A stretch of 64,000 nucleotides of DNA from assembly GCF_042651485.1 (NCBI RefSeq), contig NZ_JBHSDH010000012.1, forward strand, positions 124,001 to 188,000, in the 5' to 3' direction. Positions within the stretch are counted from its first letter, which is position 1. Each line of letters opens with the position of its first letter. A program made the position numbers and the translations under genes. The DNA is from Sphingorhabdus_B arenilitoris. GTDB lineage: Bacteria > Pseudomonadota > Alphaproteobacteria > Sphingomonadales > Sphingomonadaceae. Below, piece by piece: positions 50,126-57,531 of this stretch. The notes beneath the pieces were generated by a model. That model was not told the DNA's origin, made no database searches, and was given only the letters and a program-made list of their open reading frames with translations.

Positions 50126-50860
50126 ATGGAACATGTATCAGAAAATGGGCGCCAGAAAATGCAACTGGCAGAAAATAGCCGCAGGCTATTTGGCATTAAG
50201 CAGGCGATACGCTGCACCAGTTTGAAATTTCATGCAGGACAGATGATTTTCGAAGAGGGGCAGCGCGCAAATCGCTGGTATGAAGTGCTGCATGGCACGG
50301 TTCGGACCTGCCGTTTTCATATTGACGGCAGCCGTCATTTAACCGGATTTTACTTTGCCGGCGATGTGTTTGGGGCCGATTATGGCCAATATGGAGCCGC
50401 TGCAGAAGCCGTCACCGATGTTGATGTGCTGTGTTACCGCGTTGGAGATTTTTCCAGCGGTCCCGGCGCCCCGCCGCCCGAGGATGGAAAGCTGTCCATT
50501 CTGTTTCGGGCCATTAACTGTGCGCAGCGATACCAATATATTATGGGCCACCGCACCGCACACGAACGTCTGGCCGCTTTTCTTCTGTGTCTAAAGCAGC
50601 AGGAGGGGAGGAGCAGCTTCATCCGTCTGCCCATGTCGCGCAGTGATATTGCCGATTTCCTGGGCCTTACCATCCATACCGTCAGCCGCACCTTTACCGA
50701 ACTTGCGCGGCGCGAGTTGATCAAAATTGATGGACGAAATGGCGTTTTCATCCTCGACCATCGCGGCTTGTGCGACCTTGCAGGGGAAGAAGACGGCGGG
50801 GTTCCGCCAGCCATTGGCGGCGACAGCGATGATTATCCTGGTGCTTTATCGGCCGCTTAA
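50126..50860 (+). CDS. Crp/Fnr-family transcriptional regulator
   Basis: 244 residues. A cyclic-nucleotide-binding-like domain (~20-140) carries FHAGQMIFEEGQRANRWYEV, and a Crp helix-turn-helix holds MSRSDIADFLGLTIHTVSRT at ~175-194. It lacks the N-terminal Cys cluster of Fnr and so resembles FixK, which responds to upstream kinases rather than directly to oxygen. ATG 50126 was chosen because AGAGG lies 8 bases before it; ATG 50096 is the alternative. It is 48 bp upstream of, and co-oriented with, the FapF-like gene. A matching dyad (TTGCG-N4-GGCAA) lies ahead of the fibril operon. Confidence 0.88.
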   Translation: MEHVSENGRQKMQLAENSRRLFGIKQAIRCTSLKFHAGQMIFEEGQRANRWYEVLHGTVRTCRFHIDGSRHLTGFYFAGDVFGADYGQYGAAAEAVTDVDVLCYRVGDFSSGPGAPPPEDGKLSILFRAINCAQRYQYIMGHRTAHERLAAFLLCLKQQEGRSSFIRLPMSRSDIADFLGLTIHTVSRTFTELARRELIKIDGRNGVFILDHRGLCDLAGEEDGGVPPAIGGDSDDYPGALSAA

Positions 50861-50908
50861 CGGGGCGGTTCCCTCCCGCCATAAAATAAAAAATTCTGGA
50901 GAAATCCA

Positions 50909-52414
50909 ATGCAAACATTTTCCAACAAAGCCATTTTAACGGCGGGCGCAATCCCGGTATCATTTATCATGACATTGACACCAGCCCAGGCCGATAGCGG
51001 AATTTCGCTTGCGCTTGGCAATGTACAAATCCTCGCCTTTGCCGCGAAAGGGAGTATCATAGAAGGTGATCCCGACAAAAGCTGGAAAGCCGTGCTCGCG
51101 GCCTATGAGGGCCGTTATGCGGCATTTCCGGACGAAGCACCCCTCGGTGAGAACAAGCCGGGCGCAGAGCAGGGGCAAAGCGATATTTTGGGCGCGTTAA
51201 CAGCGATACAGGCTGAGCTAGCGGAGCAAAAAAAGCTGATCACCCGGCAAAGCGAAATCATCGAGGCGCAGAATCAGAAAATCGCCGAACTGGAAAACCG
51301 CAATATGGCAAACCAGACAGCAGGCGGGCAGCCTTTTTTGAAGACGGAACCTTTATGGGCCCTATCGGAATATCGCGGTGCCGGATCCGTTCAAGATAAC
51401 GGCCCGGGCGGCGAAGGAAATCGCGGTGGCACAAACGCAGCGCCAGCCGATGATTTGCCCGACGGGCCCGTGGGCGAAGCGCCGCCCGAGAGCCAGAATA
51501 TTGAACAAAAAGCGCAGGCAGTTCCCGAAGGGCAAGGCGTGCTGACCCCGCGCGGGACTTTTGTGCTGGACCCCTCCATCGAATATACAAGGTCGTCGAC
51601 AAACCGGTTGGTTTTCCGGGGCATCGAGCTGATCCCCGGAATACAGATTGGCGCGATTGAGGCAAGTGATGCCGACCGCGATACGATAATCGCGACGGCA
51701 GCGGCTCGTTACGGCATTACCAGTAGATTGGAGATCGAAGCCCGATTGCCGCTATTATACCGCAAGGACCGCATTGAGGTTGTGCAACAACGCGATGAAC
51801 AATTGGTGCGCGAAATCGGTTTAGAAGAAACGGCGATTGGCGATGCCGAATTCGCCATTCGTTACCAGCTCAATACACCCAAACCGCTGCAGCCAATCTG
51901 GGTCGCTGGTCTGCGTGTCAAAACCGATACTGGCAAAAGCCCCTATGAAATCCCATTTGATGAATTTGGCGTAGCCACCGGCCTTGCCACAGGTTCTGGA
52001 TTTTGGGGTGTGCAGCCCAGCATCAGCTTCCTGCTCCCCTCCGACCCTGTCGTCATTTATGGCGGCGCTGGTTATTTATGGAATATCGCGCGCGATATTG
52101 ACCGGGTGGTTGGTGATGTGCGGGTCGGCCGGGTAAACCCGGGTGATGCGATTAATGCCAGCGTGGGCTTTGGCTTTGCGCTGAATCCGCGCTTCTCATT
52201 TTCCTTGGGCTACCGGCATAATTACATATTTTCGACCAGCACTGAATTGGGCGACACTGTGCAAAATAGCAACGATATACAGGTCGGCTCGTTCAACTTT
52301 GGCATGTCCTACCGGTTGACCGAGCGGACCTCATTGAACCTCGGTTTTCAATTTGGCGTAACAGAAGATGCCCCAGATGTGGGCATAGTCATGCGCATAC
52401 CGGTTACATTCTGA
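50909..52414 (+). CDS. Outer-membrane beta-barrel with coiled coil (FapF-like)
   Basis: 501 residues. A Sec signal (~1-28, ending TPAQA) is followed by a short domain, then a coiled coil (~93-131: AIQAELAEQKKLITRQSEII and more). A Gly/Pro-rich linker (~135-210) comes next, then a beta-barrel of ~285 residues with alternating strands. The C-terminal Phe (RIPVTF) is the outer-membrane assembly signature. Coiled coil, linker and barrel is the layout of FapF, the Pseudomonas amyloid secretion pore. It faces the fibril operon convergently. An alternative is a generic phenol_MetA_deg-type transporter, to which the barrel also belongs in style. Confidence 0.7.
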   Translation: MQTFSNKAILTAGAIPVSFIMTLTPAQADSGISLALGNVQILAFAAKGSIIEGDPDKSWKAVLAAYEGRYAAFPDEAPLGENKPGAEQGQSDILGALTAIQAELAEQKKLITRQSEIIEAQNQKIAELENRNMANQTAGGQPFLKTEPLWALSEYRGAGSVQDNGPGGEGNRGGTNAAPADDLPDGPVGEAPPESQNIEQKAQAVPEGQGVLTPRGTFVLDPSIEYTRSSTNRLVFRGIELIPGIQIGAIEASDADRDTIIATAAARYGITSRLEIEARLPLLYRKDRIEVVQQRDEQLVREIGLEETAIGDAEFAIRYQLNTPKPLQPIWVAGLRVKTDTGKSPYEIPFDEFGVATGLATGSGFWGVQPSISFLLPSDPVVIYGGAGYLWNIARDIDRVVGDVRVGRVNPGDAINASVGFGFALNPRFSFSLGYRHNYIFSTSTELGDTVQNSNDIQVGSFNFGMSYRLTERTSLNLGFQFGVTEDAPDVGIVMRIPVTF

Positions 52415-52431
52415 GCCATATTTGGGCAGAT

Positions 52432-52484
52432 AAAAGCCGTTCGCCACGGCTGATTTTTGAGCAGCGTGGCGAACGGCTTTTTTT
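52432..52484 (+). terminator. Bidirectional rho-independent terminator
   Basis: AAAGCCGTTCGCCACG and CGTGGCGAACGGCTTT form a perfect 16-bp stem. Seven Ts complete it on the plus strand and a short T-run on the minus strand. It separates the FapF-like gene from the convergent operon and can serve both. Confidence 0.9.
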
Positions 52485-52502
52485 GTTTTCATGTGAGGGC
52501 GG

Positions 52503-52522
52503 ATTAGGGTCCGGATCCTAAT
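52503..52522. repeat. Palindrome overlapping the FapE-like stop
   Basis: ATTAGGGTCCGGATCCTAAT is symmetric at 18 of 20 positions and includes the stop codon of the FapE-like gene. A related TAGGGTC-AGG-ACCTA sequence occurs at about 55117-55131, after the stop of the next minus-strand gene. Confidence 0.4.
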
Positions 52523-53129
52523 TTCCCAAACCGCCAATCGCCCCTTGCCGAGCTGCATCATCAAGCGCGCCCGCCATGCGTTCAAACATCAGGCCAGCGC
52601 GAAAATCTTCATAGCCGCCGATGTCGATTGTGGCATTCAGCTCCTGGACTGCTGAAAAACCATCGGCTGTGTTGATCAGGCGGTTTTGAACGCCCTCGTC
52701 GGTGACATGGGATATGGCGGTACGCCCGCCGTTGAGCAGATATACGGGTGCTTCGCCAATCTGCATACGGATCGCTCCGTTGGACAATATCCGCCCTTCC
52801 AATACCGACGCGTCTACAGCGGTAAGACCGGGTGCAGCGGTTTGTGTGGTTTGGGCGCCTTCATCGGTCCAATTTAATATCGTGTGGAGCATCAAATTTC
52901 CGTCAACATATGTGCGAATATCAGCGCCAAAATGAATATTCATCCCCGACCAGATAAAACCACCGCGCAGCCGGTCAAGCGTTTCGTCGCTCATCAAAAC
53001 TGGCATGGCAGACATATCTGATTTGCGGATAACGTCATCGCGCGCGGCGCAGGGTGCGGGCATTGTCACCGCGAATATAAGCGCGGCGGCGGCGATGGTA
53101 GGATAGAGTAATTTGCGGGATAGGGGCAT
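52518..53129 (-). CDS. Secreted protein with LRGG leader (FapE position)
   Basis: 203 residues. Signal peptide ~1-28. At 46-57 lies MSDETLDRLRGG, a match to double-glycine leaders (hydrophobic at -12, -7 and -4, Gly-Gly at the end). The part after it (146 residues) starts FIWSGMNIHFGADIRTYVDG and is beta-rich, with DIGGYEDFRAGLMFERM near the end. It is last in the operon, ten bases after the C39 peptidase, the position of fapE in Pseudomonas. I infer Sec export, periplasmic trimming by the C39 enzyme, then outer-membrane passage. I do not recognise a family directly. Confidence 0.65.
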   Translation of the reverse strand: MPLSRKLLYPTIAAAALIFAVTMPAPCAARDDVIRKSDMSAMPVLMSDETLDRLRGGFIWSGMNIHFGADIRTYVDGNLMLHTILNWTDEGAQTTQTAAPGLTAVDASVLEGRILSNGAIRMQIGEAPVYLLNGGRTAISHVTDEGVQNRLINTADGFSAVQELNATIDIGGYEDFRAGLMFERMAGALDDAARQGAIGGLGN

Positions 53130-53139
53130 GATTTTTCTC

Positions 53140-53922
53140 TTATCTGACTGTACCAACACGCACATCCACAAGGAATTCCGGCGTCAGTTGGTAGGTGGGG
53201 GGAAGGTGCGAGGTAAGGTCACCAATGGCTGCTGTGGTCAGCACTTGGTCTGTCGGCGCTTTCGACCAGGGGTCCCAATCTTTTGCCAGATTATACACCG
53301 GACGTTTGGTGATTGGGCCGTCCATAATGGCCAGAACAACGCCATTCCAGTAACGCCGAAATTCCGCCAGCGGATATTTTTTCAACCCTTGAATGGAATC
53401 GCCAACCAGGACTTGGTTTGCCGACTGTCCCTTTACGACCACAAAATGTTTGAAGCCGTTTATGTCCAGAAGAACGATGACAGGGCGTTTAATCTCAATA
53501 AGCTGGTTGGGCTGTATCTTAAACCCCTCGGCTCTATACCCGACCGATTGCAAATAATTGCGCATATCGAGCATCGAAAAGCCAACCTTGCGAATGGTTT
53601 CTTTGTCGCCCAGGTTCCACATGGCGCGGAACGGATCCGCTTCATTGGTCGGCCGGCCGTAATGATGGGTCAGCAGAGTCGCAACCGCCGCCGAACCGCA
53701 ACTAAAATCATATCGTTGCCTTACGACGGAGCGAAAAGGGATTTCCCAGTAGGTCATCACGTTGACCGAATAATCCCCGCCAATTGCTTCTCGGCCGAGT
53801 TTGACCTGCGCGTCCAATGTCGCGCTTTGCAGCAATATTGCTGCGGCGAATGCCATTGCACCGCCTTTCCAAATTATCTTGGATGGCGGCGCTTTGGCGG
53901 CTTTGGGGCGGAGGGATCGCAT
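53140..53922 (-). CDS. Stand-alone C39-family peptidase (FapD-like)
   Basis: 260 residues. An N-terminal membrane segment or signal (~22-38, ending ATLDAQ) puts the domain in the periplasm. The C39 triad is visible: Cys in YDFSCGSAAVATLL, His in NGFKHFVVVKGQ, and Asp in VLVGDSIQGLKKY. There is no fused ABC transporter, unlike bacteriocin C39 exporters. That matches FapD, required for Pseudomonas amyloid secretion. ATG 53922 was taken; TTG two codons upstream is possible. It lies nine bases after the small secreted protein gene that carries LRGG. Confidence 0.82.
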   Translation of the reverse strand: MRSLRPKAAKAPPSKIIWKGGAMAFAAAILLQSATLDAQVKLGREAIGGDYSVNVMTYWEIPFRSVVRQRYDFSCGSAAVATLLTHHYGRPTNEADPFRAMWNLGDKETIRKVGFSMLDMRNYLQSVGYRAEGFKIQPNQLIEIKRPVIVLLDINGFKHFVVVKGQSANQVLVGDSIQGLKKYPLAEFRRYWNGVVLAIMDGPITKRPVYNLAKDWDPWSKAPTDQVLTTAAIGDLTSHLPPTYQLTPEFLVDVRVGTVR

Positions 53923-53931
53923 AGCCAAAGC

Positions 53932-54336
53932 CTATTCGCTGACGTTCAGCGTTACCGACAGGCCCGCTTGCAGCGAGGATTGCGCGCCGGTGTTGAACAC
54001 GAAATTGCCGAGCCCGTTAAAGTTGGACAGAGCATTATCGCCGAGGTTAACGTCCCCGGCGGTAAAATTGCCGCCGATAACATTGCCTGTATTGGTGGAA
54101 TTTAGCGTTTGATTGTTAATCGCAATTTGCGCGCCACCCCGCAATTGGCTGAGCTCGCCAAGCGATACCATACCCGAAGGCGTTTCTGGTTTTTGTTCGG
54201 TCAAATGCGCTGGATTTTTTTGCAGCTCCGATGCTTGGTCGGTGCCGGGCATATTTTGTGCCTGAGCATTTGCGGCATTCGCCAAAGAGGCGGGTAGAGC
54301 TGCAATGATGAGCAGCCGTGTAAGATAGGTCATCAT
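53932..54336 (-). CDS. Small secreted Asn-rich protein with LRGG leader (FapB/C position)
   Basis: 134 residues. Signal peptide ~1-24 (LANAANA). A spacer then VSLGELSQLRGG at 57-68 fits the double-glycine leader consensus, including Glu at -8. The remaining 66 residues begin AQIAINNQTLNSTNTGNVIG and are rich in Asn, Gly, Thr and Ser. They end LQAGLSVTLNVSE. Alternating hydrophobic and Asn residues suggest a beta-structured fibre subunit. GGAG lies 5 bases before ATG 54336 (or 8 before ATG 54333). A strong hairpin separates it from the upstream gene. Amyloid role is inferred. Confidence 0.65.
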   Translation of the reverse strand: MMTYLTRLLIIAALPASLANAANAQAQNMPGTDQASELQKNPAHLTEQKPETPSGMVSLGELSQLRGGAQIAINNQTLNSTNTGNVIGGNFTAGDVNLGDNALSNFNGLGNFVFNTGAQSSLQAGLSVTLNVSE

Positions 54337-54359
54337 CTTTACTCCGGTTAGATTAGGGG

Positions 54360-54397
54360 TGTGGCGGACCCTTGCTTGGGGGGAAAGGTCCGCCACA
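54360..54397 (-). other. Strong hairpin between the two fibril-like genes
   Basis: TGTGGCGGACC and GGTCCGCCACA form a perfect 11-bp stem with a 16-base loop. No T-run follows on the minus strand. It lies 10 bases after the stop of the 174-residue protein and probably protects the upstream mRNA or attenuates read-through, making the first product more abundant. Confidence 0.6.
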
Positions 54398-54407
54398 GCG
54401 GGAAGGC

Positions 54408-54932
54408 TTAATCGCCTCCGCCACCGCCGCCGCCAGCACCAGCTGCGCTGCTGCCGTCACCAAAGTTGATGGTGCCTTGTGCCGCGATATTGGTCGCTGC
54501 TTGGGCGTTGGAGTTGATGCCGGTGTTCCATGCTTGGTTCAAAATACCAGCAAAGGCTGCAAATGCGCTTCCGCGCACTTCGTTATTGCCGCTATTATAA
54601 CCAACCGGAGCCGGGGTTCCGTCTTCACCATCAAGATCGACTAGCTCATCCATTTGCGAGTTGGTGTTCACTGCGTTGAGCAGTTGATTGGCCGATACTG
54701 TGTTATTGTTGCTGCCCACATCATTCGCGGTGAGCGAATTGTCCTGCGAATTGTCGGTTTGGGCTTGCAGGTAAATATCCAGCAAGTCGTTCACGACAAT
54801 TGTATCGCTATTGTCACCGGCGGCGCCGGTGGTGTCATTGTCATTATCTTGTGCTTGCTGAGCAAATGCGGGGGCACCTGCTGCCAATGCACATACAGCT
54901 ACGGATGCTGCTATTTTTTTTACCATTTTCAT
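54408..54932 (-). CDS. Secreted Asn/Gln/Ala-rich protein, candidate amyloid subunit
   Basis: 174 residues. Signal peptide 1-24 (GAPAFA/QQ). The mature 150 residues are rich in Asn, Asp, Ala, Gln, Gly and Thr with very few aromatics and no Cys. Segments such as NSLTANDVGSNNNTVSANQL and AWNTGINSNAQAATNIAAQ resemble the N-x-N/Ala repeats of FapB/FapC, but no exact tandem repeat is present. The tail is GAGGGGGGGD. No LRGG motif is present. A strong AAAGGAG ribosome-binding site and leading position in the operon suggest high expression. FapB or FapC counterpart by inference. Confidence 0.65.
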   Translation of the reverse strand: MKMVKKIAASVAVCALAAGAPAFAQQAQDNDNDTTGAAGDNSDTIVVNDLLDIYLQAQTDNSQDNSLTANDVGSNNNTVSANQLLNAVNTNSQMDELVDLDGEDGTPAPVGYNSGNNEVRGSAFAAFAGILNQAWNTGINSNAQAATNIAAQGTINFGDGSSAAGAGGGGGGGD

Positions 54933-55058
54933 GGGTCTTCTCCTTTAGGTCGCAGGCATCTTTTGTTTCCCAATTGGCGTTGGGAAGGGGGAAAGAGGCC
55001 CTGTTTATTACCGCTTATTGCGGCAAGACCGTGATAGGTGGAAACGAGACGCGGCTTG

Positions 55059-55072
55059 TTGCGATATGGCAA
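55059..55072. promoter_or_regulatory. Crp/Fnr-type dyad upstream of the fibril operon
   Basis: TTGCG-ATAT-GGCAA has the 5-4-5 layout of Crp/Fnr-family sites (TTGAT-N4-ATCAA for Fnr/FixK). It is 127 bp upstream of the first operon gene. A TAATAA that could serve as -10 lies at 55005-55010 on the minus strand. The Crp/Fnr regulator encoded at 50.1 kb is the obvious candidate protein. Confidence 0.45.
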
Positions 55073-55135
55073 AAGCAGCGAAATTTTTTTGTCGGCGATT
55101 GTTTTTGGTGAGGGCCTAGGTCCTGACCCTACACG

Positions 55136-56920
55136 CTAAATATCATATTTTAGCACGAGCAATGTCGACAAGGTCACAATCATGATGACGACCAACGGCA
55201 CCCCGGTGCGGATATAATCTTTAAATTTATATTCGCCCTCTGCCATGATCAGCATATTGGTTTGATAGGCCACCGGCGTGGCATAGCATAAATTGCAGCC
55301 GAACAAGACGGCCAGCACCATCGGTTCCACCGGCAGGCCGAGTTGCGTCGCTAGGCTGAAGGCAATCGGAGTGCCCACAGCGGCGGCCGTGGCGTTCGAT
55401 GCAAAATTGGTCAATATGGTCACAAACAGCATGATCGCCGCCAAGACGCCCGCCGCTGGCAAAAATTGGAGGCCAAGCGCGAGCAAAGACCCCATCCATT
55501 CCGCAGCGCCGCTGACCAACACAATTTTACCGATCGCCAGGCTGGCCGCGACCAAAACAATGACTTTGGCGGATAGGGCCCGGCCAACCCGTTCAAACTT
55601 GACGCATCCAGTGACGAACATCAAAACGGCGCCGCCCAGCGCAGAAATGGCGATTGGCAGGAATCCAGCACTGGCCAGCGCAACGGAACCAATCATGATG
55701 ACCAGCGCCAATGTCGCTTTATTCGACCGAGGCAGTTCTTTGGCCCCTTCCAGCACCAGCATGCCTTCGTTGCGGGCAAAATCCTGAAGATACTGCGCCG
55801 TACCCATCACGAGCAGCACGTCCCCTTCACGCAGCTCTGCCTCGGCATTGCGAGGCCGTTTATCATGGATGAATTTGCGGGCCTGATCGACGCCCATAAC
55901 GCCCACTTCGCTTAGGCCTGCCGTCTGTAACGTGCGCCCGATCAATCTGCTATCTGTGCCGACGGCCATTTCGGCGATGGTGATATCTTCGCCAATATGC
56001 CCAGCATCAAATCGCAATTGGTCGTCCAGCCACGCGGGCACTGCAGTTGCATTGAACAGGCGCATGGCCTCTTCGATGCCTTCTTGCGTTCCTCGGATAC
56101 GCAGCCGCCCGCCAGGGACCAGAGGGTAGCGGGTATTTTTGTCGATGGTGACATCGGGCGGCAGCAAGGCTGCTATCGCGGTGGCATCCCTGTCAAACAT
56201 CGCCGACTGTGGCCCAAGCCGCAACGTCGCGTAATATTTACGGAAATAATGGCCTGCTTCCTTGCTATTGTCGGGCAGCAGCCGGGGCATGACGAGCCAG
56301 ATGTAAGGCAAAGCAACCAAAGCGGCCATCAATACTATGTCGCTATAATGAAAAACGCTTATCGGCCGCATACCCAAATCATTGGCAATTGATACGACGA
56401 GCAAATTTGTCGATGTGCCGATAGTCGTCGCCATACCGCCGATCAATATCGCGGCATTGATTGGGATTAATGTCTTCGATGCTGGCATTGCCCCTTGGGA
56501 AGCCAATTGCACCATGATGGGCAGCAGCAGGACGAGCACCGGCGTGTCGTTGATAATCATGCTGGCCCCGAATGCCATCATCAACGTGACCAATAGGCCA
56601 AGCTGTTTGTTAACCCGCCATACCGAGCGCAATGCCCGCGCCGCCGGGTCCAGAGCGCCTGTCACCACCAGCCCGCGCCCCATAATCATAAGCGCGCATA
56701 TCGTAATCAACGCCGGGTGCCCAAAACCTTCAAAGGCAAGGACAAGCCCATCTTTTGGCTGGGTTCCAGGGAGAGGCGCAAAATAAAGCCCAAGAGCGAT
56801 AACGCCAATGGTGAGCAGCGATATAATCTCTATCCGCGCCTTGCCGCTGGCAAATGCGTAAAATACCAACACCGTCAATATCAGCGCCGCCGCAGCATGA
56901 GGGGAAGGGATATCGATCAT
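55136..56920 (-). CDS. SLC13-family permease with central RCK_C (TrkA-C) domains
   Basis: 594 residues. Membrane segments at the N-terminal ~190 and C-terminal ~200 residues flank a soluble part with two TrkA-C modules (VPGGRLRIRGTQEGIEEAM and ELREGDVLLVMGTAQYLQDF). The membrane halves carry SLC13-like loops: MIINDTPVLVLLLPI, GTSTNLLV, and NFASNATAAAVGTPIAF. Such proteins are annotated as SLC13/ArsB-type anion permeases. The RCK modules suggest control by a small ligand. ATG 56920 was chosen (MIDIPSP). It ends next to a TAGGGTC palindrome. Confidence 0.88.
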   Translation of the reverse strand: MIDIPSPHAAAALILTVLVFYAFASGKARIEIISLLTIGVIALGLYFAPLPGTQPKDGLVLAFEGFGHPALITICALMIMGRGLVVTGALDPAARALRSVWRVNKQLGLLVTLMMAFGASMIINDTPVLVLLLPIMVQLASQGAMPASKTLIPINAAILIGGMATTIGTSTNLLVVSIANDLGMRPISVFHYSDIVLMAALVALPYIWLVMPRLLPDNSKEAGHYFRKYYATLRLGPQSAMFDRDATAIAALLPPDVTIDKNTRYPLVPGGRLRIRGTQEGIEEAMRLFNATAVPAWLDDQLRFDAGHIGEDITIAEMAVGTDSRLIGRTLQTAGLSEVGVMGVDQARKFIHDKRPRNAEAELREGDVLLVMGTAQYLQDFARNEGMLVLEGAKELPRSNKATLALVIMIGSVALASAGFLPIAISALGGAVLMFVTGCVKFERVGRALSAKVIVLVAASLAIGKIVLVSGAAEWMGSLLALGLQFLPAAGVLAAIMLFVTILTNFASNATAAAVGTPIAFSLATQLGLPVEPMVLAVLFGCNLCYATPVAYQTNMLIMAEGEYKFKDYIRTGVPLVVIMIVTLSTLLVLKYDI

Positions 56921-57019
56921 CGCACTGCTATGGCATAGCAATGCGATAAATCAAATGGAGTTATTCTTGTTTGGTGTCGCCTATATTATTGCTGTGCATA
57001 ATTGGGGGCCAAGCCCCAG

Positions 57020-57457
57020 TTATGAACTAAAGCCGCGTCCGCCAAAAGCGCTGCGGTTCCCAAAGGCATGGGGCTTGCGTTCCACCAATGGGCTAACTTC
57101 GGCTTCTAGGGCGGCTAAGGTTGCTTCAAAAGTTGGGCGCAAGGCCGCCACTTTTTCGACCAAATCAGACGGGTCCTGACGGATTTCGACATAATGACGC
57201 GCGGTGATTTCGACTTGTTCGGCAAGGCTGCCCAATTTTTCTGCGCCAAATTGCCATGATTCGCCCTTTAAAGTGTGGGCAGGCATCACCAATTTTGCGG
57301 AATCTTTCAATCGCATGGCTTCTTCGATCGTGGCGAGCGATTTCATACCATCTTCACGGAAATAGCCCAAAATGCGCACAAAACCCGCGCCCATCAAATT
57401 GCGGGTTTCGGCAAAAGCCTTCCAATTGATCAGGTCATCGGCCATCGGGGTCGACAT
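57020..57457 (-). CDS. Hpt (histidine phosphotransfer) domain protein
   Basis: 145 residues, a single four-helix Hpt domain. The phosphorylated His is H61 in MPAHTLKGESWQFGAEKL, which matches the HxLKGxxxxxGA consensus. The last ~25 residues are flexible (ending FGGRGFSS). It shuttles phosphate between a hybrid kinase and a response regulator in the cytosol. No kinase or receiver is nearby. ATG 57457 has AAAGGAG upstream. It lies between an SLC13 carrier and der, without an operon partner. Confidence 0.85.
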   Translation of the reverse strand: MSTPMADDLINWKAFAETRNLMGAGFVRILGYFREDGMKSLATIEEAMRLKDSAKLVMPAHTLKGESWQFGAEKLGSLAEQVEITARHYVEIRQDPSDLVEKVAALRPTFEATLAALEAEVSPLVERKPHAFGNRSAFGGRGFSS

Positions 57458-57531
57458 TTGACTTTGCGCTCCTTTGCATGGGGTGTCCCACATCTTGCCG
57501 AAATGGTTAGCGCAAAGAGGTAAATAGACTT

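Noticed and set aside
53113..54105. 330-codon open frame on the plus strand across the C39 gene
   Set aside because: It is antisense to the C39 peptidase and the small secreted protein, both with signal peptides, motifs and operon spacing.
56955..57179. 74-codon plus-strand frame starting MELFLFGVAYIIA
   Set aside because: The first 20 residues look like a membrane helix, but most of the frame is antisense to the Hpt gene and no ribosome-binding site is present.
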